From assembly GCA_017745295.1 (NCBI GenBank), contig JAGHZR010000021.1, positions 1-64,000 of the forward strand: 64,000 nucleotides of DNA. Direction: 5' to 3'. Numbering within the stretch: the stretch's first letter is position 1; every line of letters begins with the position of its first letter. Positions 56,850-64,000 of this stretch are shown in pieces. Source of the stretch: Novosphingobium sp. (lineage in GTDB: Bacteria > Pseudomonadota > Alphaproteobacteria > Sphingomonadales > Sphingomonadaceae). Position numbers and translations under genes: made by a program. The notes under the pieces are model-generated. The model was not told where the DNA came from. It searched no databases and saw only the letters and a program-made list of their open reading frames with translations.

Positions 56850-57656
56850 ATGAACTCTCCTTTCGTCCTCCATCGCGAGGAGGCACCGCTCATCGTCGCC
56901 TTTCCGCATGTCGGCACCGATCTGGCCGATGTCGCCCCTGCTTTCCGCTCGGAATGGCTGGCCCGGCGCGATGCGGACTGGTGGGTGGACGATCTCTACG
57001 CCTTCGCCCGCGAGCTTGGCGCGACGACGCTTGCGGCGCGCGTTTCGCGCAGCGTGATCGACCTCAACCGTGATCCCTCGGGCGCCTCGCTCTATCCGGG
57101 GCAGGCGACGACGGAACTCTGCCCGACAACGACGTTCGACGGCGAGCCGCTCTACAAGACCAAAGACCCTGACGAAGCCGAGATCGCCCGCCGCCGCACG
57201 CTCTGGTTCGATCCGTACCACGCCGCGCTCCGCTCCGAGATCGAGCGACTGCGCACGCTCCACGGCAAAGTCGTAGTCTATGACGCGCACTCGATCCGCA
57301 GCCATGTGCCGCGCCTGTTCGACGGCGAATTGCCGCAGTTCAACATCGGCACCAACCTTGGCCAGACCTGCGATCCGGCGCTTTCCGCCGCCGTGGTCGA
57401 AGCCTGCAAGGCGAGCGGACTCAGCCACGTTCTCGATGGCCGCTTCCGTGGCGGTTGGACCACGCGGCACTACGGAGAGCCCACAAGCGGCGTCCACGCG
57501 ATCCAGATGGAACTCGCCATTCGCGGCTACATGGATGAGCCCGAAGTGCCGAGCGAGGCCAACTGGCCCCTGCCCTATTCGGCGGCGCGTGCCGCCGCCC
57601 TCACCCCGATCCTGCAAGACGTGCTGAAGGCCGCAATCGCCTTCGCGCAATCCTGA
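56850..57656 (+). CDS. hutG: N-formylglutamate deformylase
   Basis: 268 residues from the ATG at 56850, with GGAGA upstream. It cleaves N-formylglutamate to glutamate and formate. Zinc-dependent N-formylglutamate amidohydrolase fold: IVAFPHVGTDL, SRSVIDLNRDPSG, YDAHSIRSHVPRLF and MELAIRGYMDE. It completes the hutF-type route. hutU starts 14 bp after the stop. Confidence 0.95.
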   Translation: MNSPFVLHREEAPLIVAFPHVGTDLADVAPAFRSEWLARRDADWWVDDLYAFARELGATTLAARVSRSVIDLNRDPSGASLYPGQATTELCPTTTFDGEPLYKTKDPDEAEIARRRTLWFDPYHAALRSEIERLRTLHGKVVVYDAHSIRSHVPRLFDGELPQFNIGTNLGQTCDPALSAAVVEACKASGLSHVLDGRFRGGWTTRHYGEPTSGVHAIQMELAIRGYMDEPEVPSEANWPLPYSAARAAALTPILQDVLKAAIAFAQS

Positions 57657-57670
57657 CCTGAGGAAACACA

Positions 57671-59335
57671 ATGACCCGCCTCGACAACAGCCGCGTCATC
57701 AAGCCTGCGACCGGCACCGAACTTTCCGCGAAATCGTGGCTCACCGAAGCGCCGCTGCGCATGCTGATGAACAACCTCCACCCCGACGTGGCCGAACGGC
57801 CCGAGGAACTGGTGGTCTACGGCGGCATCGGCCGCGCCGCGCGCGACTGGGAAAGCTATGACAAGATCGTCGAGACCCTGCGCCGCCTTGGTGACGACGA
57901 AACGCTGCTGGTCCAGTCCGGCAAGCCGGTCGGCGTGTTCCGCACCCACGCCGATGCGCCCCGCGTGCTGATCGCCAATTCCAACCTCGTGCCGGAATGG
58001 GCGAACTGGGAACACTTCAACGAACTCGATAAGCGCGGCCTTGCCATGTACGGCCAGATGACCGCCGGTTCGTGGATCTACATCGGCACGCAGGGCATCG
58101 TTCAGGGCACTTACGAGACGTTCGTCGAGATGGGCCGCCAGCACTACAACGGCGACCTTTCGGGCAAGTGGCTGCTGACGGCGGGTCTTGGCGGCATGGG
58201 CGGCGCCCAGCCGCTGGCCGCCGTGATGGCGGGCGCTTCGTGCCTTGCCATCGAATGCCAGCCCAGCCGCATCGAAATGCGCCTGCGCACCGGCTATCTG
58301 GACGTCGCCGCCTCGACCATCGAGGAAGCCATGGCGATCATCGACAAGGCCAATGCCGATAAGAAGCCCGTCTCCGTCGGTCTGCTCGGCAACGCGGCGG
58401 AACTGCTGCCCGAAATGTTCGCGCGCGGCATTCGCCCCGACTTGCTGACCGACCAGACCTCCGCCCACGATCCCGTCAACGGCTACCTCCCTGCCGGCTG
58501 GACCGTCGCCGAATGGATCGAGCGCCGCGAGCGTGAACCCGAAGCCGTCGCCAAGGCGGCCAAAGCCTCCATGGCGGTCCACGTTCAGGCCATGCTGGAC
58601 TTCCAGGCGGCGGGCGTGCCCACCACCGATTACGGCAACAACATCCGCCAGATGGCCAAGAACGAAGGCGTCGAGAACGCCTTCGACTTCCCCGGCTTCG
58701 TTCCCGCCTATATCCGCCCGCTGTTCTGCCGGGGCGTGGGTCCGTTCCGCTGGGCCGCGCTTTCGGGCGATCCCGAGGATATCTACAAGACCGACGCCAA
58801 GGTGAAGGAACTGCTGCCCGACCACGCGCACCTCCACAACTGGCTGGACATGGCGCGGGAGAAGATCCAGTTCCAGGGCCTGCCCGCCCGCATCTGCTGG
58901 GTCGGTCTGGGCGACCGCCACCGGCTCGGCCTCGCTTTCAACGAGATGGTGGCCAAGGGCGAACTCAAGGCCCCGGTCGTGATCGGCCGCGACCACCTCG
59001 ACAGCGGCTCCGTCGCCTCGCCCAACCGCGAGACCGAGGCCATGCGCGACGGTTCGGACGCGGTTTCGGACTGGCCGCTGCTCAACGCCCTGCTCAACAC
59101 CGCCTCCGGCGCGACATGGGTTTCGCTGCACCACGGCGGCGGCGTCGGCATGGGCTATTCGCAGCATTCGGGCATGGTGATCGTCGCCGACGGCACCGAA
59201 GCGGCGGCCAAGCGCCTGGAGCGCGTGCTGTGGAACGATCCGGCGACGGGCGTGATGCGTCACGCCGATGCCAGGTACGAGATCGCGCTGAATTGCGCGC
59301 GGGAGAAGGGTCTGGATTTGCCGGGTATTCTCTGA
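57671..59335 (+). CDS. hutU: Urocanate hydratase
   Basis: 554 residues, full length. Adds water to urocanate using NAD as an electrophile. GKWLLTAGLGGMGGAQPLA and DVAASTIEEAMAIIDKA form the NAD region; YGNNIRQMAKNEGVENAF and GLPARICWVGLGDRHRLG carry the conserved Cys. The last gene of the operon. A dispersed 90-bp inverted repeat follows 56 bp later and may end transcription. Confidence 0.98.
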   Translation: MTRLDNSRVIKPATGTELSAKSWLTEAPLRMLMNNLHPDVAERPEELVVYGGIGRAARDWESYDKIVETLRRLGDDETLLVQSGKPVGVFRTHADAPRVLIANSNLVPEWANWEHFNELDKRGLAMYGQMTAGSWIYIGTQGIVQGTYETFVEMGRQHYNGDLSGKWLLTAGLGGMGGAQPLAAVMAGASCLAIECQPSRIEMRLRTGYLDVAASTIEEAMAIIDKANADKKPVSVGLLGNAAELLPEMFARGIRPDLLTDQTSAHDPVNGYLPAGWTVAEWIERREREPEAVAKAAKASMAVHVQAMLDFQAAGVPTTDYGNNIRQMAKNEGVENAFDFPGFVPAYIRPLFCRGVGPFRWAALSGDPEDIYKTDAKVKELLPDHAHLHNWLDMAREKIQFQGLPARICWVGLGDRHRLGLAFNEMVAKGELKAPVVIGRDHLDSGSVASPNRETEAMRDGSDAVSDWPLLNALLNTASGATWVSLHHGGGVGMGYSQHSGMVIVADGTEAAAKRLERVLWNDPATGVMRHADARYEIALNCAREKGLDLPGIL

Positions 59336-59391
59336 GTATCCGATGGGAAAAGGTGCTGGCCTGCTCACGCCGACCCGGCGCCCTCCCACTC

Positions 59392-59481
59392 CGTCATCCT
59401 GAACTTGTTTCAGGATCCATTTCTAACCATCAATGGCGGTCTGTTCGGCATGATGGATCCTGAAACAAGTTCAGGATGACG
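59392..59481. repeat. 90-bp inverted-repeat element, copy 2
   Basis: Perfect 29-nt arms (59392-59420 and 59453-59481) around a 32-nt middle. The arms match those of copy 1 at 12158-12247 except at the outermost bases, and the middles share the TTCT-ACCATCA start and TCGGCA near the end. It lies between hutU and the convergent patatin-like gene. Confidence 0.85.
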
Positions 59482-59520
59482 TGACGTATGGTTCAGAGGG
59501 CGCGCGCGGGAAACGAGGCC

Positions 59521-60561
59521 TCACCCCGGCCCGAACCGACTCGCCAGATCGACAGTGCTCTCCTTGCCCAGCCGCTCGATCGAGGTTTCGCACCAGCGCC
59601 GCGCCGCCGCCTCGCCCGCATCGCGCAGGGTCAGCAGGAGATGCCGCACCGGCAGCAGCTTGCTCTGCGCGGGCATGGCCGCAAGCGTTTCCTCGTCATG
59701 GATTTCATGGAAGCGCAGCCGTTCCACTTGCGCGATCAGGCCATCCTTCGCGCGGGTGCGTCCGATCGAGGATTGCAGCAGGAATAACCCCTGCAATTCC
59801 TTGCGCATCGACTGGTTGAAGCCGATCTCGGTAATCCGGTCAACGATCCCGGCGGCATTGCGCGGCGTCTGGTCGCGCAGTTGCGGATTGACGGTAATCA
59901 GCAGCAGATCGTCGTTCGCGCTTTCCAGCACCAGCGGCACAAGCGGTGGATTGGCGCTGTAACCACCGTCCCAGTAGTCCTTGCCGTCGATCGTCACCGG
60001 CGGAAAATAGAGTGGCAGGCAGGCCGAGGCGAGCAAGGCCTCGGTCGTCAGGTCCTGCTTGTGGAAGATACGCGCGGTGCCGCTTTGCGCATTGGTGGCC
60101 GAGATGAACAGCGGCGGCGCCCCGGCGCTGGCGATCGCTGTGAAATCGACGTGCTCCTCGATGACCTTGCGCAGGATTTCCTGCAACTCCCGCCCCATTT
60201 CCGGCGAGCCATGGGCGGTGCCGAGATCGCCGAACATCGTGTTCCACCACGAGGACATCGCCCGCGTGGTCTCGGGAAATGCCTCGATCATCGGGATCAG
60301 CGGCCCCGCCTCGCGGCCCGAGCGATTGAGTTCCTTCCAGAACGAACGCAGCCGCTCCCGCGCGCCTTCCGCGCCGCCGCAGACGAGGCCCGAGACCAGC
60401 ACCGCCGCGTTCATCGCCCCGGCACTCGCCCCGCTCACCGCCCCTACCGCAAGGCGCGGTTCCTGGAGCAGTCCGTCGAGCACGCCCCAGGTGAAGGCGC
60501 CATGCGCGCCTCCGCCCTGAAGCGCGAGATCGAGACTATGCGGCTTGTCGGTGCGGGCCAT
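59521..60561 (-). CDS. Patatin-like phospholipase
   Basis: 346 residues from the ATG at 60561; a GTG at 60573 is also in frame. Ser-Asp dyad lipid hydrolase: oxyanion loop LALQGGGAHGAFTWGVLD near residue 14, nucleophile elbow VSGASAGAMNA, and catalytic Asp in YWDGGYSANPPL. No signal peptide, so cytosolic or membrane-associated. Homologues are linked to phospholipid turnover and polyhydroxyalkanoate granules; the substrate here is unknown. It stands alone between the hut repeat and the SDR gene. Confidence 0.9.
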   Translation of the reverse strand: MARTDKPHSLDLALQGGGAHGAFTWGVLDGLLQEPRLAVGAVSGASAGAMNAAVLVSGLVCGGAEGARERLRSFWKELNRSGREAGPLIPMIEAFPETTRAMSSWWNTMFGDLGTAHGSPEMGRELQEILRKVIEEHVDFTAIASAGAPPLFISATNAQSGTARIFHKQDLTTEALLASACLPLYFPPVTIDGKDYWDGGYSANPPLVPLVLESANDDLLLITVNPQLRDQTPRNAAGIVDRITEIGFNQSMRKELQGLFLLQSSIGRTRAKDGLIAQVERLRFHEIHDEETLAAMPAQSKLLPVRHLLLTLRDAGEAAARRWCETSIERLGKESTVDLASRFGPG

Positions 60562-60638
60562 TCGCGTGCTCACTCATGCTGCATTGCAACATGGCAATTC
60601 ATAGCATTCGCAAATGTTCCTTACCAGCGCAGAACCGC

Positions 60639-61388
60639 TCAATGCGCGGCCCCGTTCAACGCTGCGAGAGTCTCTGCATAGCGCCCTTCCGCTTCGGCAT
60701 TACGCAGGAAGCCGAGACGCTCGACGCCGATCAGCTCCGGCGTGGGCACTTGCGCAAACAGACCCATCACTTCGTCGATGAAGGCGTCCAGCGGCATATA
60801 GCCCTCGCGAGTCGACTGGCCGGGCGTCAGTTCGGTCTGCACCGCGGGCGGCGCCAGTTCGATCACCTCGACCACGCCCTTGAGCGCGAAGCGCAGCGAA
60901 TCGCTCCACGAATGGATCGCCGCCTTGGTCGCCGAATAGACCGCCGCACCGACCAAGGGCACGAAGGCGAGGCCGGAGCTGACATTGACGATCGCCGCAT
61001 CGGCCTGCTCCCGCAAGTGGCCGATCAGCGCATCGGTCATGCGGATGGGGCCGAGCAGGTTCGTCACCACGCAGGCCTCGGCGCGGGACAGGTCGCGCGA
61101 CACCGAAGCGTCCTCCAGCGGCATGACCCCGGCATTGTTGACCAACACGTTGAGCGCGGGGAAGCGCGTGAGGATATCCGCCGCGAAAGCCGCGATCGCC
61201 GCCGGATCGGCCACGTCGAGTGCGAAGGCATGGATATTCTCGCGGCCTCTCGCGGTTTCCGCCAGGCTGGCGAGCGTGCGTCCGGTGACGATCACGGCAT
61301 TGCCGGCATCGTGCCAGCGCTGCGCCAGTTCACGCCCGATGCCGGTGCCACCGCCAGTGAGAAGTATGGTGTTGCCGCTGGTCTTCAT
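60639..61388 (-). CDS. Short-chain dehydrogenase/reductase, DltE-like
   Basis: 249 residues from the ATG at 61388 with AGGAGC upstream. NAD(P) motif LLTGGGTGIGRELAQRW at about residues 9-25, NNAGVMPLE, and the catalytic Ser/Tyr-x3-Lys in NVSSGLAFVPLVGAAVYSATK. Classical SDR fold. Divergent from the HxlR regulator with a shared operator region, so it is probably the controlled enzyme. The substrate cannot be deduced. Confidence 0.9.
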   Translation of the reverse strand: MKTSGNTILLTGGGTGIGRELAQRWHDAGNAVIVTGRTLASLAETARGRENIHAFALDVADPAAIAAFAADILTRFPALNVLVNNAGVMPLEDASVSRDLSRAEACVVTNLLGPIRMTDALIGHLREQADAAIVNVSSGLAFVPLVGAAVYSATKAAIHSWSDSLRFALKGVVEVIELAPPAVQTELTPGQSTREGYMPLDAFIDEVMGLFAQVPTPELIGVERLGFLRNAEAEGRYAETLAALNGAAH

Positions 61389-61435
61389 GGGACTCGCTCC
61401 TGTGAGAAGAGATTGCGAGGACGGATGTAAACCGA

Positions 61436-61454
61436 TACTCTCTTTTGGAAAGTA
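61436..61454. promoter_or_regulatory. Probable HxlR operator
   Basis: TACTCTC-TTTTG-GAAAGTA is a near-palindrome with 6 of 7 arm positions matching, 48 bp before the SDR gene start. A second half-site GAGAGTA (61481-61487) lies 5 bp before the HxlR start. The 103-bp gap between the divergent genes holds no other structure. Confidence 0.5.
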
Positions 61455-61491
61455 GGCACCCAAAAGTGCTGTAGTTACCCGAGAGTAAGAA

Positions 61492-61872
61492 ATGGAAAAT
61501 CCGGCGATCACCCGTTACTCGAACGTGCCCGGCGTCGATGCGCTCGTCAACGAGCTGATCGGCCGCGTCGCCGACAAGTGGACGCTGCTGGTGCTGGAGG
61601 CGCTCGAAGAGCACGGCGAGAGTCGCTTCAGCGCCCTTGCCCGCGCCGTGCCGGGGATCAGCCAGAAGATGCTGACGCAGACCTTGCGCCAGATGGAGCG
61701 CGATGGCTTTGTCCACCGCACCGTTCATCCGGTGATCCCGCCCCATGTCGACTATCGCCTCACTCCGCTGGGGCACAGCCTGGGGGAGGCGTTCTGCAGC
61801 GTCTGGCTCTGGGCCGAGGCTCATCTCGAAACCGTCGCCGCCGCCCGCGCGGATTTCGACAACCGCGACTGA
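61492..61872 (+). CDS. HxlR-family transcriptional regulator
   Basis: 126 residues. Winged-helix MarR-like fold: LIGRVADKWTLLVLEALEEH, SRFSALARAVPGISQKMLTQ and RQMERDGFVHRTVHPVIPPH are hallmark segments; Y-x-L-T-P-L-G is present as YRLTPLGHSL. No cysteine near the N-terminus for redox sensing that I can see. It faces the SDR gene and probably represses it. Confidence 0.92.
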   Translation: MENPAITRYSNVPGVDALVNELIGRVADKWTLLVLEALEEHGESRFSALARAVPGISQKMLTQTLRQMERDGFVHRTVHPVIPPHVDYRLTPLGHSLGEAFCSVWLWAEAHLETVAAARADFDNRD

Positions 61873-61991
61873 ATTTTTGCGCCGGGCGGTGGAAAGCCCA
61901 GGCGCAGGCATCTTTTCCGCCGCCCCCGTTATCGCTAGTCAGGGCGCCGGACGGTGGGCATCCTCGCACGCCGTATACGGGGCTTACCTCT

Positions 61992-62660
61992 TTGCTGCGC
62001 ATCCTTGCCAAGACCGTCTTCTGGTTCGTCGCGATCAGCGTGGGGCTGACCGTGCTCTACCGCTTCGTACCGCCGCCGGTAACGGTGACGATGCTGGTGG
62101 ACGGGAACGGTATCACCAAGGACTGGCAGCCCCTGAGCCGGATCGACCGCAACATGGTCGCCGCCGCCATCGCCGCCGAGGACGGCAAGTTCTGCACCCA
62201 CAACGGCTTCGACACCACCGCGATCGAAAAGGCCTTCGAGCGCAATGCCGCGGGCGGCCGCCTGCGCGGCGGTTCGACGATCAGCCAGCAGACCGCCAAG
62301 AACGTCTTCCTCTGGCAGGGCGACGGCTGGACCCGCTATCTGCGCAAGGGCCTGGAAGTCTGGTTCACGTTCCTGATCGAGAACCTGTGGGACAAGCGGC
62401 GGATCATGGAGATCTACCTCAACGTCGCGGAGACCGGCATCGGCACGTATGGCGTGGAAGCGGGGGCACAGCGCTACTGGGGCCAGTCGGCCTCGAACCT
62501 GACGACGATCGAGGCGGGCCGCATGGCCGCCGCCCTGCCCAGCCCCAAGACCCGCAGCGTGAAGAGCCCCTCTGGCTTCACCCGCCGCTACGGCAACACG
62601 ATTGCCGCCCGGATCGGCACCGTGAAGACCCAGGGCCTCGATTCCTGCGTCTACGACTGA
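61992..62660 (+). CDS. mtgA: Monofunctional peptidoglycan transglycosylase
   Basis: 222 residues if it starts at the TTG at 61992 (LLRILAKTVFWFVAI). No in-frame ATG or GTG lies between the upstream gene and the membrane segment (LAKTVFWFVAISVGLTVLY), so TTG is the only reasonable start; there is no strong ribosome site. The GT51 domain has the catalytic Glu in AAIAAEDGKFCTHNGFD, GGSTISQQTAKNVFLW and LENLWDKRRIMEIYLN-type motif IENLWDKRRIMEIYLN, with second Glu region YLNVAETG. It polymerises lipid II. The 3' end overlaps the convergent DUF1801 gene by 10 bp. Confidence 0.9.
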   Translation: MLRILAKTVFWFVAISVGLTVLYRFVPPPVTVTMLVDGNGITKDWQPLSRIDRNMVAAAIAAEDGKFCTHNGFDTTAIEKAFERNAAGGRLRGGSTISQQTAKNVFLWQGDGWTRYLRKGLEVWFTFLIENLWDKRRIMEIYLNVAETGIGTYGVEAGAQRYWGQSASNLTTIEAGRMAAALPSPKTRSVKSPSGFTRRYGNTIAARIGTVKTQGLDSCVYD

Positions 62661-63058
62661 CGCTTTAGCGAAGGCTTCTTCGCGAGATTGAGCGCAATCG
62701 CCGCGCGGATCAGCGCGGTCAGCGCAGCTTCGTCCACTTCGTCACCCTCATGGAAATCGATGGCACGGCGCTGGTTGCCGTCGAGGCTGGCGTTGAACAG
62801 CCCGGCCGGATCGTCCAGCGCCGCCCCTTTGGCGAAAGTCATCTTGACCGCCGCCTTGTAGGTTTCGCCGGTGCAGATCATGCCGCCGCGATACCAGACC
62901 GGCACCCCGCGCCACTTCCAGTCCTCGGTAATCTCCGCATCGGCAGCGAGGATCACCTTGCGCAGCCGCGCCAGCATCTCCCCCCGCCAGTCGCCGAGTT
63001 CCGCGATTCGGGCATCGACGCGCTGCGACGGCGTGGGTTCGATAGGCACCTGGCTCAT
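62651..63058 (-). CDS. DUF1801 family protein
   Basis: 135 residues from the ATG at 63058, with a GGAGAGCGG ribosome site. YdhG/DUF1801 fold: IAELGDWRGEMLARLRKVIL, then EDWKWRGVPVWYRGGMICTG and VKMTFAKGAALDDP. The function is unknown; structures in the family resemble the frataxin fold. Its C-terminal coding overlaps mtgA by 10 bp tail to tail. It starts 51 bp after the TonB-receptor terminator. Confidence 0.85.
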   Translation of the reverse strand: MSQVPIEPTPSQRVDARIAELGDWRGEMLARLRKVILAADAEITEDWKWRGVPVWYRGGMICTGETYKAAVKMTFAKGAALDDPAGLFNASLDGNQRRAIDFHEGDEVDEAALTALIRAAIALNLAKKPSLKRQS

Positions 63059-63109
63059 GATCCGCTCTCCCATTTCACGAGCGAGCATCGCACGGCGAAC
63101 GGGCAAAGA

Positions 63110-63141
63110 AAAAGGGAGGAAGCTTTCGCTTCCTCCCTTTT
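63110..63141 (-). terminator. Terminator of the TonB-dependent receptor gene
   Basis: AAAAGGGAGGAAGC (63110-63123) and GCTTCCTCCCTTTT (63128-63141) pair perfectly around TTTC, and the minus strand ends with TTTTTCTTT. Starts 24 bp after the receptor stop. Confidence 0.9.
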
Positions 63142-63165
63142 CTGTTCCCGAAATCGGAAGCGATC

Positions 63166-64000
63166 TTAGAAGCCGAAGCTGATCGAGCCGATGAACGTGC
63201 GCGGGGTGCCGATGAAGGCAGTCGGCACGTTGCTGTTCGAAGTGCCTGCACCGTCGAAGCCGCCGACATAGAGCTTGTCGAACAGGTTGACGACGTTGAG
63301 CTGCAGGAAGGTCCTGTCGCTGAGGCCGATGAAGTCCAGCTTCACCTTCGCGTCGAGGTCGACGAGGGTGTAGGCCGGGGTCTTCTTGCCGTAGACCTGC
63401 GTACCGCTGACCACGATCGGCAGGTTCTGGTCGTTCACGTAACGCGGACCGGTACGCTTGACCTGCACACCCAGCTCGATGGGACCAACGTGACCTTGGG
63501 CGCGGGTGCCCAGGGTGTAGACCGGTGCACCGGCTTCACGCTTGCCCTTGGTAAGAGCGTAAATCGGATCGCCATTGGGACGCACGCCGGTTTCCACGTC
63601 TTCCTTGATCTTCGACTTCAGGTACGAACCAAAGACGTAGAGCGAGAACTCGGGGATCGGCTGCACGGCCACGCTGCCGTCGATGCCGTACTTGTCCACG
63701 CGGCCGAGGTTACGGTAGATCGTGACGTCGAGGTCACGGTCGTAAGCCGAAGCCAGACGGTTCGTGTAACGGGTGTACCAGCCGGTAACCGACGCCTGGA
63801 CGATGCCCGAGGTGTAGCGGACGCCAAGGTCGAAGTTGTCGGTGGTTTCCGGCTTCGGGTTGGCACCGGCCTCGTCACGCGCATACCAGAACGACTGATA
63901 GAGGTTGTCCGTGCCGGGGACCTGCAGACCCTTCGAGTAGTTGAAGAACAGGCTGGCGTTCTCGGTCACATCGAAGACCACACCCGCGGTCGGCAGCACC
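63166..64000 (-). CDS. TonB-dependent outer-membrane receptor, C-terminal part
   Basis: The last 277 or so residues; the gene begins beyond 64000. The beta-barrel pattern is clear (FFNYSKGLQVPGTDNLYQSF, then DNFDLGVRYTSGIVQASVTG). NVVNLFDKLYVGG is the TonB-box-family C-terminal motif and the protein ends SFGF with the terminal Phe used for BAM-dependent assembly. The substrate (siderophore, cobalamin or sugar) cannot be told without the plug domain. Confidence 0.93.
   Translation of the reverse strand, partial: VLPTAGVVFDVTENASLFFNYSKGLQVPGTDNLYQSFWYARDEAGANPKPETTDNFDLGVRYTSGIVQASVTGWYTRYTNRLASAYDRDLDVTIYRNLGRVDKYGIDGSVAVQPIPEFSLYVFGSYLKSKIKEDVETGVRPNGDPIYALTKGKREAGAPVYTLGTRAQGHVGPIELGVQVKRTGPRYVNDQNLPIVVSGTQVYGKKTPAYTLVDLDAKVKLDFIGLSDRTFLQLNVVNLFDKLYVGGFDGAGTSNSNVPTAFIGTPRTFIGSISFGF

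Noticed and set aside
61578..61991. Extended mtgA frame overlapping the HxlR gene
   Set aside because: The extension is Arg/Pro-rich and antisignature to protein; mtgA resemblance begins at the membrane segment after 61992.

Overview
The window looks like the chromosome of a high-GC alphaproteobacterium of the order Sphingomonadales (Novosphingobium/Sphingobium-like). The evidence is protein content and gene order rather than any marker RNA. There is a DivL-type kinase homologue beside tsaE-amgK-murU-addB-addA-trxA, a recG/sdhE/mfd neighbourhood, a TonB-dependent receptor, two FabI/SDR-type reductases, and several families of long perfect inverted repeats between genes. Gene density is high and almost everything is core or housekeeping. 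I see no prophage, transposase, CRISPR array or plasmid functions. Two tRNA genes, Pro(CGG) and Asn(GTT), share the same promoter layout.

Layout. 1-2.65 kb: branched-chain 2-oxoacid dehydrogenase operon (E1 alpha, E1 beta, start of E2), with a good sigma70-type promoter. 2.7-5.5 kb: thyA, tRNA-Pro and two unrecognised ORFs, one of them visibly poorer in GC. 5.6-12.1 kb: recG on the minus strand; a host-attachment-family protein, sdhE and mfd on the plus strand. 12.2-16.2 kb: an orphan sensor kinase, tRNA-Asn, nadK and a degenerate-GGDEF/EAL phosphodiesterase. 16.4-22.4 kb: secA preceded by a small secreted protein, divergent from argJ, a GST and an IMPase-family phosphatase. 22.6-24.6 kb: a hypothetical protein, a zinc-ribbon membrane protein and trxA. 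24.7-35.9 kb: a tightly overlapping run divL-tsaE-amgK-murU-addB-addA, linking cell-cycle signalling, tRNA modification, peptidoglycan recycling and double-strand-break repair. 36-41.8 kb: ahcY with a 20-bp palindrome upstream, katG and lactate permease. 41.8-50.8 kb: D-lactate dehydrogenase, an L,D-transpeptidase, a small membrane stress protein, and a five-gene efflux operon (NodT-type channel, adaptor, ATPase, permease) ending in a fabI paralogue, with a divergent LysR regulator. 51-59.3 kb: a complete histidine-utilisation cluster, hutC-hutF divergent from hutI-hutH-hutG-hutU, with a HutC-like operator between the two arms. 59.5-64 kb: patatin-like phospholipase, an SDR/HxlR divergent pair, mtgA, a DUF1801 protein and the C-terminal part of a TonB-dependent receptor.

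How it works together. The hut cluster takes histidine to glutamate by the five-step formiminoglutamate deiminase route. ahcY clears S-adenosylhomocysteine. AmgK-MurU return N-acetylmuramic acid to UDP-MurNAc without the de novo MurA step. AddAB, RecG and Mfd cover recombinational and transcription-coupled repair.

Most worth a second look: the small secreted protein just upstream of secA (a possible secretion-monitoring leader); the Tyr-for-His substitution that marks the DivL homologue; two interleaved 7-bp dyads between fabI and the GlsB-family gene; the 44-bp nested dyad upstream of ahcY; and two dispersed inverted-repeat families, one copy of which sits inside the hut operon.
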